Shown one piece after another: positions 7,485 to 16,681 of a DNA stretch of 64,000 bases. The number at the start of each line of letters is the position of its first letter. The first letter of the stretch is position 1. The stretch comes from Lactovum sp047974165 (GTDB lineage Bacteria; Bacillota; Bacilli; Lactobacillales; Streptococcaceae): NCBI GenBank assembly GCA_047974165.1, contig JBKECB010000091.1:1-64000 (forward strand), given 5' to 3'. The position numbers were made by a program, and so were the translations under genes. The notes below the pieces were generated by a model, which was not told the DNA's origin, ran no database searches, and saw only the letters and a list, made by a program, of their open reading frames with translations.

Positions 7485-8959
7485 TGAAAATAGAAATGAA
7501 GGAAATTTCTAAATCTTTTGGAAAAAATAAGGTACTAGAATCGCTTGATTTTACAATAAATTCTGCTGAAGTTCATGCTCTAATGGGTGAAAATGGTGCT
7601 GGGAAGTCAACTTTGATGAATATTTTAACAGGTCTTTTTCCAGCAACAACAGGAAAAATTGAGATTGATGATGTTGAAATATCTTTTGATAATCCACAAG
7701 AAGCTGAAGAGTTTGGAATTAGTTTTATACATCAAGAGATGAATACCTGGCCAGAGATGACAGTGCTTGAGAATCTTTTTATAGGTCGTCAAATAACAAC
7801 AAAATTAGGATTACTTGATAATAAAGCGATGAAAGCTAAGGCAATAGAGGTATTTCAACGTCTTTCTGTAGATATTCCTTTAGATATGGAAATTGGACGC
7901 TTATCAGTTGGTCAGCAACAATTAGTTGAAATTGCAAAATCATTTTTAACAAAATTAGAAATTCTTATTATGGATGAACCGACAGCAGCACTGACAGAAA
8001 GAGAAACGGAAAAACTTTTTGAATTGATTGCCCAGCTTAAAAATCAAGGTGTTGGAATTATTTATATAAGCCATCGAATGGAAGAAATTTTTAAAATTAC
8101 AGATAAAGTTACTGTCATGCGTGATGGTCTGGTAATTGATACAAAAGAAACAGCTAAGACAAATAAAGATGAACTTGTCAAACTTATGGTAGGACGTGAG
8201 TTGACAGATTATTATCCTAAAAAAGTCGCTAAGATAAATGACACAGTTTTTGAAGTTGAAAATTTAAAGGCTAAAGCATTTGAAAATATTTCCTTTTCAG
8301 TAAAATCTGGAGAAATTTTAGGGTTTGCTGGCTTAATGGGTGCAGGTCGTACAGAAGTTATGCGTGCAATTTTTTCGATTGATAAGCTAAAGTCGGGAAA
8401 AATAAAGTTAAATGGTGAGGAAATAAAGATCCAAAGTCCTTCAGATGCTATTTGTTATGGTATGGGATTTTTAACAGAAGATAGAAAAGAAGAAGGGCTA
8501 ATTTTAGATTTTACGATTAAAGATAATATTACTTTGGCTTCAAATAAAGACTTTAATCATAAGGGCTTATTTGATGAAAAAACAGCTACAAAATTTGTTC
8601 TTCAGCTTATTGAGCGTCTGCGAATCAAATGTACAGCTGAAACTCAAAGTGTATCTGATCTCTCGGGAGGAAATCAACAAAAAGTGGTTCTTGCTAAATG
8701 GATTGGAATTGCACCAAAGCTATTAATTTTAGATGAACCCACTCGTGGTGTTGATGTCGGAGCTAAAAGAGAAATTTATCAGTTAATAAATGAGCTTGCT
8801 GAGCGTGGTGTTCCTATTATTATGGTATCTTCAGATTTACCAGAAATTTTAGGAGTTTCAGATAGGATTGTTGTAATGCATGAAGGAAAAATTACTGGAA
8901 TTTTAAATAAAGAAGAAGCAACGCAAGAAAAAATTATGACTTTAGCAACAGCAGGCTAA
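7484..8959 (+). CDS. rbsA: Ribose ABC transporter, double ATPase
   Basis: About 491 residues with two ABC domains in tandem, as usual for sugar importers of the RbsA/MglA class. The first has Walker A GENGAGKST and Walker B IMDEPTAAL. The second has the degenerate A-loop GLMGAGRTEVM, signature LSGGNQQKVVLAKW and DEPTRGVD. It powers RbsC with the RbsB binding protein. The ATG at 7484 overlaps the rbsD stop and sits behind GGGGG at 7469-7473; a TTG one codon earlier is an alternative start. Confidence 0.95.
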   Translation: MKIEMKEISKSFGKNKVLESLDFTINSAEVHALMGENGAGKSTLMNILTGLFPATTGKIEIDDVEISFDNPQEAEEFGISFIHQEMNTWPEMTVLENLFIGRQITTKLGLLDNKAMKAKAIEVFQRLSVDIPLDMEIGRLSVGQQQLVEIAKSFLTKLEILIMDEPTAALTERETEKLFELIAQLKNQGVGIIYISHRMEEIFKITDKVTVMRDGLVIDTKETAKTNKDELVKLMVGRELTDYYPKKVAKINDTVFEVENLKAKAFENISFSVKSGEILGFAGLMGAGRTEVMRAIFSIDKLKSGKIKLNGEEIKIQSPSDAICYGMGFLTEDRKEEGLILDFTIKDNITLASNKDFNHKGLFDEKTATKFVLQLIERLRIKCTAETQSVSDLSGGNQQKVVLAKWIGIAPKLLILDEPTRGVDVGAKREIYQLINELAERGVPIIMVSSDLPEILGVSDRIVVMHEGKITGILNKEEATQEKIMTLATAG

Positions 8960-8984
8960 ATAAAGAGAAAATAATAGGAGAATT

Positions 8985-9926
8985 ATGGAAAAATTAAAAA
9001 AATTTAGTAGCTTAACAACATTAATTGCACTTTTGGGATTGATGTTAGTAATTACAGTTATTAACCCTAACTTTTTAACAACAAATAATCTGATGAACTT
9101 ACTTTTACAAGTAACTGCAAATGGATTTATTGCTTTTGGGATGACATTTGTTATTTTAACTGCTGGTATCGACTTATCTGTTGGTGCAATTTTAGCACTC
9201 TCCAGCGCTTTAACTGCTGGTTTAATTGCATCAAATTTCCCCGTTCCACTCGCAATCTTAGCCACTCTTTTAATTGGAGCTTTTCTGGGAATGCTTAATG
9301 GTATGTTAGTTGCTTTTGGAAAGTTAGCCCCTTTTATTGTGACATTAGCAACAATGACGATTTATCGTGGAGCAACTTTAGTTTATACAAATGGTAACCC
9401 AATTACTGAAGGGATGTCTGAGAGCTTTCTCTTCCGTTATATTGGCCAAGGTTATTTATTTGGAATTCCCTTTCCAGTCATTTTAATGTTAGTTGTATTT
9501 GTTATCTTATTTATTATTTTACATAAAATGCCTTTTGGAAAATCGGTATATGCCTTAGGTGGAAATGAGAAGGCAGCTTATATTTCAGGAATAAAAATAA
9601 ATAAAGTAACAGTTATTATTTATACAATTTCTGGTATTATGGCCTCAATTTCTGGATTAATTATTACTTCTAGGTTGAATTCAGCACAACCAACTGCAGG
9701 AGCAAGCTATGAAATGGATGCTATTGCTGCAGTTGTACTAGGTGGAACGTCACTTATGGGTGGAAAAGGACGTCTTGTTGGAACTTTGATAGGTGCATTG
9801 ATTATTGGAGTTTTAAATAACGGATTAAATATCATAGGAGTGTCAGCATTTTGGCAACAAGTGGTAAAAGGTCTGGTCATTCTTGTTGCGGTTATGTTAG
9901 ATCGTATCAAGACTAAAGAAAGATAA
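8985..9926 (+). CDS. rbsC: Ribose ABC transporter permease
   Basis: A 313-residue hydrophobic protein with about eight to ten membrane segments, the transmembrane part of the ribose importer. Family markers include GMTFVILTAGIDLSVGAI and GGTSLMGGKGRLVGTLIGAL near the C-terminus. It sits between rbsA and rbsB, behind AGGAG, in the standard order. Length and motifs are normal. Confidence 0.95.
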   Translation: MEKLKKFSSLTTLIALLGLMLVITVINPNFLTTNNLMNLLLQVTANGFIAFGMTFVILTAGIDLSVGAILALSSALTAGLIASNFPVPLAILATLLIGAFLGMLNGMLVAFGKLAPFIVTLATMTIYRGATLVYTNGNPITEGMSESFLFRYIGQGYLFGIPFPVILMLVVFVILFIILHKMPFGKSVYALGGNEKAAYISGIKINKVTVIIYTISGIMASISGLIITSRLNSAQPTAGASYEMDAIAAVVLGGTSLMGGKGRLVGTLIGALIIGVLNNGLNIIGVSAFWQQVVKGLVILVAVMLDRIKTKER

Positions 9927-9964
9927 TATTCATTAAATGAATAAAAAATATAAAGGAGAAATTT

Positions 9965-10933
9965 ATGAAAAATTTCAAAAAACTTACAATTGTTGCGCTT
10001 TCAGCAACCTTATTATTAGGACTTTCAGCCTGTGGAACAACAGGGTTGAAAGAGAGTAACTCTTCATCAAGCTCGGATCAGGTAACAAAGAAAAAGGCGA
10101 GTGAATTAAATATAGGCTTCTCAGTTTCTACAACAAATAATCCTTATTTTGTTTCAATGAAAAATGGAATGGAAGAATATGCTGAAAAAAATGAAGCAAG
10201 CCTAAAAACAAGTGATGCTCAAAATGATTCAGCAACTCAAGCAAATGATATCAGTAACTTTATTAGCCAAGAGGTAGATGTGATTATTGTTAATCCCGTA
10301 GATTCAGATGCGATTGTGACATCTATTGAGGCAGCAAATGAAGCAAATATTCCAGTTATCTGTGTAGATCGTGGATCAAATGGTGGAGAAGTTTTAACTA
10401 CAGTATCTTCTGATAACGTGGAAGCAGGAAAAATGGCAGCAGAGTATGTTGCTGAAGTTGCTGGAGAAGGAGCAAAGACTTTAGAATTATCTGGAACTCC
10501 TGGGGCTTCTGCAACTGTAGATCGTGGTGATGGGTTTAAAGAAGGAGCTTCTGTTCTTGAAATACTTTCTAGTCAATCAGCGAACTTTGACCGTGCTAAA
10601 GCACTTGATGTAACTCAAAATATGCTTCAAGCTAATAAAGGAGTTCAAGCAATTTTTGCACAAAATGATGAAATGGCACTTGGTGCAGGTCAAGCAGTAA
10701 AATCAGCAGGATTAGCAGATGTGATTATTGTAGGAATCGATGGACAGCCTGATGCACATGATGCAATTAAAGAGGGATTAATCTCAGCAACAATTGCACA
10801 ACAACCTGCTAAAATGTCTGAAAAAGCACTTCAAGCTGCCTTTGATTACTATGATGGAAAAGAAGTTGAAGAAAAAACAATTTCTCCTATTTATCTTGTA
10901 ACCAAAGATAATGTAGATGAGTATAACTGGTAA
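9965..10933 (+). CDS. rbsB: Ribose-binding lipoprotein
   Basis: A 322-residue extracellular solute-binding protein. The first 23 residues are a lipoprotein signal with lipobox LSAC (Cys23), followed by a Ser-rich linker, so it is anchored to the outer face of the membrane. The mature part is a type I periplasmic-binding fold with STTNNPYFVSMKNGMEEYA and AQNDEMALGAGQAV. It delivers ribose to RbsAC. It is the last gene of the operon, behind AAAGGAG, and is followed by a strong terminator. Confidence 0.95.
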   Translation: MKNFKKLTIVALSATLLLGLSACGTTGLKESNSSSSSDQVTKKKASELNIGFSVSTTNNPYFVSMKNGMEEYAEKNEASLKTSDAQNDSATQANDISNFISQEVDVIIVNPVDSDAIVTSIEAANEANIPVICVDRGSNGGEVLTTVSSDNVEAGKMAAEYVAEVAGEGAKTLELSGTPGASATVDRGDGFKEGASVLEILSSQSANFDRAKALDVTQNMLQANKGVQAIFAQNDEMALGAGQAVKSAGLADVIIVGIDGQPDAHDAIKEGLISATIAQQPAKMSEKALQAAFDYYDGKEVEEKTISPIYLVTKDNVDEYNW

Positions 10934-10941
10934 AAATAAAG

Positions 10942-10963
10942 ACCTTCAATTTGAAGGTTTTTT
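10942..10963 (+). terminator. Terminator of the rbs operon
   Basis: ACCTTCAA pairs with TTGAAGGT and is followed by TTTTT. Confidence 0.85.
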
Positions 10964-11037
10964 ACTAGAAAATGTTAAGAATTTTAACTGTAAAAAAAGA
11001 ATATGATGAGAATTTGATGAATGAAAATCTTGAATTA

Positions 11038-11046
11038 TGTTATAAT
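11038..11046 (+). promoter_or_regulatory. Extended -10 promoter of tkt
   Basis: TGTTATAAT at 11038-11046 is an extended -10 element. No good -35 hexamer is present at the usual distance. The transcript would start near 11053, about 30 bases ahead of the ATG. Confidence 0.65.
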
Positions 11047-11083
11047 AAAAGAGATTAAATATAAAGAAAAATGGAGAAAATGT

Positions 11084-13060
11084 ATGTTCGATTATACCGA
11101 TCAACTCGCAGTGAATACCCTTCGTACCCTTTCTATGGATGCTATTCAGAAAGCTAATTCAGGACATCCTGGATTACCTCTGGGAGCAGCACCAATGGCT
11201 TATGTTCTTTGGAGTAAATTTTTAAATGTAAATCCTAAAACAAGTCGGAACTGGTCAGATAGAGATCGTTTCGTTTTATCAGCCGGACATGGTTCAGCTC
11301 TTCTTTACAGTATGCTACATTTAGCAGGTTATGATTTATCAATTGAAGAATTAAAAAATTTCCGCCAATGGGGGTCAAAAACTCCAGGACATCCTGAAGT
11401 AGGTCATACAGATGGTGTAGAAGCAACGACTGGCCCACTAGGACAAGGAATTGCAAATGCAGTGGGAATGGCAATGGCTGAGGCTCATTTAGCAGCAAAG
11501 TTTAATCAAGCTGATTTTGATATTGTTGACCATTATACCTATGCTTTAAATGGTGATGGCGACTTAATGGAGGGCGTTTCTCAAGAAGCAGCCTCACTTG
11601 CAGGAAAGTTAAAACTAGGTAAACTTATTCTCTTTTATGATAGTAACGATATCTCACTTGATGGAGAGTTAAATAAATCCTTTATTGATGATGTTAAAAT
11701 GCGTTTTGAGTCTTATGGCTGGCAACATATCTTAGTAAAAGATGGAAATGACCTTGAAGAAATTGCAACAGCTATAGAGCGTGCAAAGACTGAAAAAAAT
11801 AAGCCAACAATTATTGAAGTTAAAACAGTGATTGGCTTTGGAGCAGAAAAAGAAGGAACAAGTGCTGTTCATGGCGCACCTTTGGGAGTAGATGGGGTAA
11901 AATTTGCTAAAGCAAGCTATGGTTGGGATTTCCCAGAATTTACAGTTCCAGAAGAGGTAGCTAAGCGATTTAAAGAAACTCTTCAAGCACGTGGCGCATC
12001 ATTAGAAGAGGTTTGGACACGTAAATTCTCAACTTATGAAAAAAAATATCCTGAGCTTGCAGCAGAATATAAAGCAGCTTTTGCTAATGAAAATAAAGAG
12101 TTAAACTTAACGTCTCATGAGCTTGGAAGCTCGAAAGCTTCTCGTGTGTCTTCTCAAGAAGCAATCCAAGAACTAGCAAGCCAAATGCCAAATCTTTGGG
12201 GTGGGTCTGCTGACCTTTCAGCTTCAAATAATACAATGAATAAAGCTGACACAGACTTTATGCCTGACAATTATGCTGGGCGCAATATCTGGTTTGGTGT
12301 TCGTGAGTTTGCAATGGGTGCAATAATGAATGGAATTGCACTTCATGGAGGAACACGCATTTATGCAGGAACTTTCTTTGTATTTAGTAACTATATGTTG
12401 CCAGCAGTACGTATGGCTGCTCTTCAAAATCTCCCAGTAACATATGTTTGGACACATGATTCTATTGCTGTAGGTGAAGATGGACCAACACATGAGCCAG
12501 TTGAACAATTGGCAAGTGTTCGTTCAATGCCAAATCTTGATGTAATTCGTCCCGCAGATGGAAATGAAGTAAATGCTGCTTGGAAGCATGCAGTAAACTC
12601 AAAAACACGGCCAACAGCTTTGGTCCTAACACGTCAAAACTTACCAGTTCTTGAGAAAACAGTAGAATTAGCTGAAGAAGGAATTCAGCGTGGTGCTTAT
12701 ATCTTAGCTGAAGAAACAGCACCGCTTACAGGAATTATCTTAGCTTCGGGTTCAGAAGTTGCCCTGGCATTAGAAGCTAAAAAAGAGCTAGGTGATGGAG
12801 TGCGTGTTGTATCTATGCCATCTATGAATCGATTTGATGAACAAGATTCTGAGTATCGTCAGAAAGTATTGCCTATGAATATCCGACGTCGCTTGGCTGT
12901 TGAAGCTGGAACAAGCTTTGGATGGGATAAGTATGTAGGTTTAGATGGTGCTACTGTAACTGTAGATAGATGGGGAGCGTCAGCACCAGTAGATAAAGTA
13001 TTTGCAGAATATGGCTTTACGGTTGAAAATGTAGTCGCACAATATAAAAAATTATCTTGA
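11084..13060 (+). CDS. tkt: Transketolase
   Basis: A 658-residue thiamine-diphosphate enzyme of the non-oxidative pentose phosphate pathway that moves two-carbon units between ketoses and aldoses. Visible motifs are the N-terminal ANSGHPGLPLGAAPMAYVLW, LSAGHGSALLYS, the ThDP/metal segment NGDGDLMEGVSQEAASLAGK and the C-terminal half with VGEDGPTHEPVEQLA. The start chosen is the ATG at 11084 behind GGAG; a possible earlier ATG at 11021 would put the promoter inside the gene. Following the rbs operon, it would process the ribose 5-phosphate made there, though it has its own promoter. Confidence 0.96.
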   Translation: MFDYTDQLAVNTLRTLSMDAIQKANSGHPGLPLGAAPMAYVLWSKFLNVNPKTSRNWSDRDRFVLSAGHGSALLYSMLHLAGYDLSIEELKNFRQWGSKTPGHPEVGHTDGVEATTGPLGQGIANAVGMAMAEAHLAAKFNQADFDIVDHYTYALNGDGDLMEGVSQEAASLAGKLKLGKLILFYDSNDISLDGELNKSFIDDVKMRFESYGWQHILVKDGNDLEEIATAIERAKTEKNKPTIIEVKTVIGFGAEKEGTSAVHGAPLGVDGVKFAKASYGWDFPEFTVPEEVAKRFKETLQARGASLEEVWTRKFSTYEKKYPELAAEYKAAFANENKELNLTSHELGSSKASRVSSQEAIQELASQMPNLWGGSADLSASNNTMNKADTDFMPDNYAGRNIWFGVREFAMGAIMNGIALHGGTRIYAGTFFVFSNYMLPAVRMAALQNLPVTYVWTHDSIAVGEDGPTHEPVEQLASVRSMPNLDVIRPADGNEVNAAWKHAVNSKTRPTALVLTRQNLPVLEKTVELAEEGIQRGAYILAEETAPLTGIILASGSEVALALEAKKELGDGVRVVSMPSMNRFDEQDSEYRQKVLPMNIRRRLAVEAGTSFGWDKYVGLDGATVTVDRWGASAPVDKVFAEYGFTVENVVAQYKKLS

Positions 13061-13078
13061 TTAAAATAAGGAGAGGTA

Positions 13079-13414
13079 ATGGTTGATAGAAAAACACGTA
13101 TTTATAATATTAAATATGAGACTGTTTATCCAATGTATCTTGAAAAAGTAGAGAAAAAAGGACGTACAAAAGCTGAGCTGAATGAAGTATTATCTTGGCT
13201 GACAGGTTTAAAACATCCTGAGGACTATCAAGGGAGCTATGAAGCTTTTCAGTCTCAAGCACAAGTTCCAGCCTCAGCCTCAGAAATTAAAGGTTTAATT
13301 TGTGGCGTTCGAGTAGAAGAGATTGAAGATCCAGTTATTAAGTTTATGCGTCAGATGGATAAAGTTGTAGACGAACTTGCAAAAGGAAAAACGATGGAAA
13401 AAATTATCAGATAG
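13079..13414 (+). CDS. DUF2200 family protein
   Basis: A 111-residue soluble protein of the DUF2200 family, recognised by YNIKYETVYPMYLEKVEKKG followed by TKAELNEVLSWLTG and a C-terminal PVIKFMRQMDKVVDELAKGK. The function is unknown. It follows tkt by 18 bases behind AGGAGAGG and shares its terminator, so the two are probably co-transcribed. Confidence 0.88.
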   Translation: MVDRKTRIYNIKYETVYPMYLEKVEKKGRTKAELNEVLSWLTGLKHPEDYQGSYEAFQSQAQVPASASEIKGLICGVRVEEIEDPVIKFMRQMDKVVDELAKGKTMEKIIR

Positions 13415-13425
13415 TAATAAAAAGT

Positions 13426-13460
13426 AAAAGCAAGGTTTTCTATATTATCTTGCTTTTATT
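13426..13460 (+). terminator. Terminator of tkt-DUF2200
   Basis: AAAAGCAAG (13426-13434) pairs with CTTGCTTTT (13449-13457). Confidence 0.8.
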
Positions 13461-13482
13461 TATCTACATAAGAACAAATAGA

Positions 13483-13513
13483 TTAGTTATATTTTTATTA
13501 AGAATATAACTAA
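13483..13513 (+). repeat. 11-bp inverted repeat overlapping the mecA promoter
   Basis: TTAGTTATATT (13483-13493) and AATATAACTAA (13503-13513) are perfectly complementary with a 9-base spacer. The repeat covers the -35 region of the mecA promoter, suggesting a dimeric repressor site. It has no T-tail, so it is not a terminator. Confidence 0.6.
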
Positions 13514-13515
13514 TA

Positions 13516-13524
13516 TGATATAAT
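13516..13524 (+). promoter_or_regulatory. Extended -10 promoter of mecA
   Basis: TGATATAAT at 13516-13524; the predicted start is about 10 bases upstream of the mecA ribosome binding site AGGAG (13531-13535). Confidence 0.75.
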
Positions 13525-13540
13525 AAACGTAGGAGTAGAT

Positions 13541-14218
13541 ATGGATTATAGTTATATAAATGATAAAGTTCTTCGCATTAGTTTAACTTTTGCGGATTTA
13601 GATGAATATGATATTGAACTGGTTGATTTTTTGAGTGAACAAAAAAAGATTGAAGATTTTTTTTATGAAATAATGGAAGAACTTGATATTGTTAATTTAT
13701 CAGATCAATGGGATGATATGATAAACTTTCAAATTATCCCTAATTTAAATGGATTAGATATTTTTGTAACTGATGATATTTCTGAAATTAGTAAACTTCA
13801 AAAGTCTCCTGACAAAAAAGAATTTGAAGATTTATTGAAACAAATGACAAAAGAGACAAAAACAAAGGTTGATTCTTTTAATTCGGATAAATTAAGAAAT
13901 AAAAAAGAAAAAAAGGAAGAAGATATTCCAGATTTTATTTCTTATTCAGTAAAGTTTCAAAATCTTCCAGATTTATTTAAATTATCAAAATCTTTAAAAC
14001 TTATATCTCTTAAATCTTCAGAACTCTATGAGTTTAAAAAAGAGTATTATCTTGTGGTACTAGATAATCAAAAAGAAAGAGGAATACAAGAGTCTTTAAA
14101 TCTTCGTTCACGAATGCTAGAATATGGTATTCATGAAGAGGTAAATCGTGACTTACTTAGAGAACATGGAAAAATTATTATTGAAAATTCAGCCTTAGAG
14201 TTTTTAAGGGAAGTATAA
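13541..14218 (+). CDS. mecA: Adaptor protein MecA
   Basis: A 225-residue adaptor that delivers substrates, such as competence regulators, to the ClpC protease and activates it. The N-terminal domain is recognisable (VLRISLTFADLDEYDIELVD, KKIEDFFYEIMEELDI and LDIFVTDD), the middle is a charged linker (residues 105-130), and the C-terminal ClpC-binding domain begins at DFISYSVKFQNLPDLFKLSK. Normal length. It has its own promoter with an inverted repeat and a strong terminator, so it is a single-gene unit. Sequence divergence from the Bacillus protein is large, but the domain order fits. Confidence 0.85.
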   Translation: MDYSYINDKVLRISLTFADLDEYDIELVDFLSEQKKIEDFFYEIMEELDIVNLSDQWDDMINFQIIPNLNGLDIFVTDDISEISKLQKSPDKKEFEDLLKQMTKETKTKVDSFNSDKLRNKKEKKEEDIPDFISYSVKFQNLPDLFKLSKSLKLISLKSSELYEFKKEYYLVVLDNQKERGIQESLNLRSRMLEYGIHEEVNRDLLREHGKIIIENSALEFLREV

Positions 14219-14224
14219 AAAAAG

Positions 14225-14258
14225 AAAAATAGAAGAAAATAAAAGCTTCTATTTTTAT
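14225..14258 (+). terminator. Terminator of mecA
   Basis: AAAAATAGAAG (14225-14235) pairs perfectly with CTTCTATTTTT (14246-14256). Confidence 0.82.
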
Positions 14259-14287
14259 ATAAAAATAGAAAGGAAAGTAAGTTTTTT

Positions 14288-14296
14288 TGTTATAAT
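14288..14296 (+). promoter_or_regulatory. Extended -10 promoter overlapping the tagO start region
   Basis: TGTTATAAT at 14288-14296. The predicted start falls at about 14303-14304, which is the A of an ATG; the upstream ATG at 14295 lies inside the -10 box. Confidence 0.6.
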
Positions 14297-14303
14297 GGTA
14301 GAG

Positions 14304-15497
14304 ATGACAGATTTAAATACTCAAGTTCTTCCTTTTACATTAAAATTTTTAATGCTAATGGTAGCAACTTTTCTAATGTCTCTTATTTTAACCCCTTTGG
14401 TGAAGTGGTTGGCATTTAAAATTGGAGCTGTTGATAAGCCAAATGAAAGACGAATCAATACAAAAATTATGCCTTCAGCTGGTGGTTTAGCAATTTTTAT
14501 TTCATTTACAATTTCAAGTCTCTTTATTTTACCTCAGATTGTTCAAACGGTACTCCCGCCTAATGCTTATCATGATTGGTTTTATTATAGTGATTATATT
14601 TGGCCTTATATTCTTGCAGCTTTTGTCGTGATTATCGTGGGCTTGCTTGATGATATTTATGAGATTAGTCCACGCTATAAAATTTTAGGTATTGTGTTAG
14701 CTTCAATTATTGTCTGGCTTTTTACTTATACGCGTCTAGATAATTTTAAAATTCCATTTGATGGTCCGTTGATAGAATTTCCGACTTGGCTTTCTTTCAT
14801 CTTTACAATTATTTGGATTGTGGCGATAACAAATGCTTTTAATATTATAGATGGCTTAGATGGCTTAGCATCAGGTGTGTCTATAATCTCATTATTGACG
14901 ATGGGATTAGTCGCTTACTTTTTTCTTCCAATCCCAAATGTCTTTATTCCATTGACAATTTTTACCCTAGTTGCTGCTATTGCTGGTTTTTTCCCTTATA
15001 ATTATCATCCTGCAGTTATATTTTTAGGAGATACAGGTGCTCTTTTTCTAGGATTTATGTTGTCTATTTTTTCTTTACAAGGTTTAAAAAATGCAACAGC
15101 AGTTGCTACTCTAACTCCCCTCTTAATTTTAGGAGTTCCTTTGACAGACTCAGTAGTTGCCACAATTCGCCGTACTTTAAATAAGCAAAAATTTTACCTA
15201 CCAGATAAGATGCATTTGCATCACCGTTTGCTAGATTTAGGCTTTACTCAACGAGGGGCAGTATTTGTGATTTATGGGATTGCTTTGATCTTTTCTTGTA
15301 TTTCAGTTATTTTAAATATATCAAGCCGTCTAGGCGGAATCCTTTTAATCATTGCTCTTTTCTTTGGTTTAGAATTATTTATAGAATTAGTAGGGATTTG
15401 GGGAAGTAATCGTCATCCTCTTATGAATATTTTAAAATATATTGGAAATTCAAGCTATAGAGAAAAAAAGAGTAAAGAAATAAAAAATAAAAAATAA
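14304..15497 (+). CDS. tagO: Undecaprenyl-phosphate sugar-1-phosphate transferase (TagO/WecA/RgpG type)
   Basis: About 397 residues with around eleven membrane segments. It should transfer GlcNAc-1-phosphate from UDP-GlcNAc to undecaprenyl phosphate, the first step of wall teichoic acid or rhamnose polysaccharide synthesis. Family motifs are present: VDKPNERRINTKIMPSAGGL, the acidic VGLLDDIYEISPRYK, NAFNIIDGLDGLASG, FLGDTGALFLG and the His-rich PDKMHLHHRLLDLG. The start is uncertain: ATG 14304 coincides with the predicted transcript start (leaderless), while ATG 14295 would overlap the -10 box. Neither has a ribosome binding site. Confidence 0.9.
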   Translation: MTDLNTQVLPFTLKFLMLMVATFLMSLILTPLVKWLAFKIGAVDKPNERRINTKIMPSAGGLAIFISFTISSLFILPQIVQTVLPPNAYHDWFYYSDYIWPYILAAFVVIIVGLLDDIYEISPRYKILGIVLASIIVWLFTYTRLDNFKIPFDGPLIEFPTWLSFIFTIIWIVAITNAFNIIDGLDGLASGVSIISLLTMGLVAYFFLPIPNVFIPLTIFTLVAAIAGFFPYNYHPAVIFLGDTGALFLGFMLSIFSLQGLKNATAVATLTPLLILGVPLTDSVVATIRRTLNKQKFYLPDKMHLHHRLLDLGFTQRGAVFVIYGIALIFSCISVILNISSRLGGILLIIALFFGLELFIELVGIWGSNRHPLMNILKYIGNSSYREKKSKEIKNKK

Positions 15498-15519
15498 TCC
15501 TTGCATATCAAGGATTTTT
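15496..15519 (+). terminator. Terminator after tagO
   Basis: AATCCTTG (15496-15503) pairs with CAAGGATT (15509-15516), then TTT; the 5' arm starts in the stop codon. Confidence 0.8.
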
Positions 15520-15541
15520 CTAAGCTAGAAATGGAGAAGTA

Positions 15542-16681
15542 ATGATATATTTTGATAATAGTGCAACGACAGCAATTTATCCAGAAGCCTTAAAAACTTA
15601 TACAGATGTTGCAAGTAAAATTATGGGAAATCCTTCAAGTTTACATCAACTTGGAACGACTGCAACACGCCTTCTAGAAGCTTCAAGAAAACAAATTGCA
15701 GAGCTTTTGTCAGTTAAGACAGGAGAAATTTTCTTTACAAGTGGAGGGACAGAAGCTGATAATTGGGTTCTAAAAGGTCTTGCCTTCGAAAAGAAGGCTT
15801 TTGGTAGACATATTATTGTCTCAGCAATCGAGCATCCAGCGGTAAAAAATACTGCTCAATGGTTATCTAAAGAAGGCTTTGATGTTGATGTTGCACCAGT
15901 TGATAAGTTTGGGTTTGTAGATTTGGAGATGCTGGAAAAATTAATCCGACCAGATACTATTTTAATCTCAGTAATGGCTGTGAACAATGAAGTTGGTTCT
16001 ATTCAACCATTAAAAGAAATTGCTGATTTAATTAAGGATAAGGCAACAATTAATTTTCATGTAGATGCTGTTCAAGCAATTGGAAAAATCCCGATTAAAG
16101 ATTTTCTTTTAGAAAGAGTAGATTTTGTAAGCTTTTCAGCACATAAGTTTCATGGACCAAGAGCTGTAGGCTTTATCTACGCAAAGGAAGGAAGAAAACT
16201 AATGCCTCTTATTCATGGAGGAGGACAAGAAACAGGTAGACGGGCAACAACTGAAAATTTAGCAGGAATTGCAGCAACAGCAAAAGCTCTAAGAATAACT
16301 CTTGAAAATGAAGAGAAAAAGCAGGAACATGTTCGTCAGATGAAGGAAGTTATTTTCCAGGAAATGTCTTCTAGTCAAGATGTTGTGCTATTTAGTGGGC
16401 GAGAAAAATTTGCTCCTAATATTTTAACTTGGGCGATTAAAGGTGTCCGAGGTGAAGTTGTTGTCCACGCCTTTGAAGCTTATGAAATTTATCTCTCAAC
16501 AACCAGTGCCTGTTCTTCAAAGAAAAATGCAGCTGCAAGTACACTTTTAGCGATGAAGGTTCCTTCAGCTTTAGCAAGTTCGGCTGTTCGGATTAGCCTA
16601 GATGCATCAAATACAATGGCTGAAATTGAGCAATTTCTTACAATTTATCATAAAATTCTTAGTGAATTATCTCTTAAATAA
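15542..16681 (+). CDS. iscS: Cysteine desulfurase (NifS/IscS type)
   Basis: A 379-residue PLP enzyme that takes sulfur from cysteine for Fe-S clusters or tRNA thiolation. Motifs are the N-terminal IYFDNSATTAIYPEA, the PLP lysine in VSFSAHKFHGPRAVGF and the persulfide cysteine in LSTTSACSSK. The gene starts behind GGAGAAG at 15542. No scaffold gene or thiI is adjacent, so the sulfur acceptor cannot be read from context. It converges with the MFS gene across a shared terminator. Confidence 0.92.
   Translation: MIYFDNSATTAIYPEALKTYTDVASKIMGNPSSLHQLGTTATRLLEASRKQIAELLSVKTGEIFFTSGGTEADNWVLKGLAFEKKAFGRHIIVSAIEHPAVKNTAQWLSKEGFDVDVAPVDKFGFVDLEMLEKLIRPDTILISVMAVNNEVGSIQPLKEIADLIKDKATINFHVDAVQAIGKIPIKDFLLERVDFVSFSAHKFHGPRAVGFIYAKEGRKLMPLIHGGGQETGRRATTENLAGIAATAKALRITLENEEKKQEHVRQMKEVIFQEMSSSQDVVLFSGREKFAPNILTWAIKGVRGEVVVHAFEAYEIYLSTTSACSSKKNAAASTLLAMKVPSALASSAVRISLDASNTMAEIEQFLTIYHKILSELSLK

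Noticed and set aside
8942..9265. Reverse-strand ORF of about 107 codons over the rbsA/rbsC junction
   Set aside because: It is antisense to rbsC, low in complexity, and has no ribosome binding site; rbsC is clearly the real gene.
11021..11083. Earlier ATG for tkt
   Set aside because: It precedes the TGTTATAAT promoter element, and the conserved protein begins at 11084 after GGAG.
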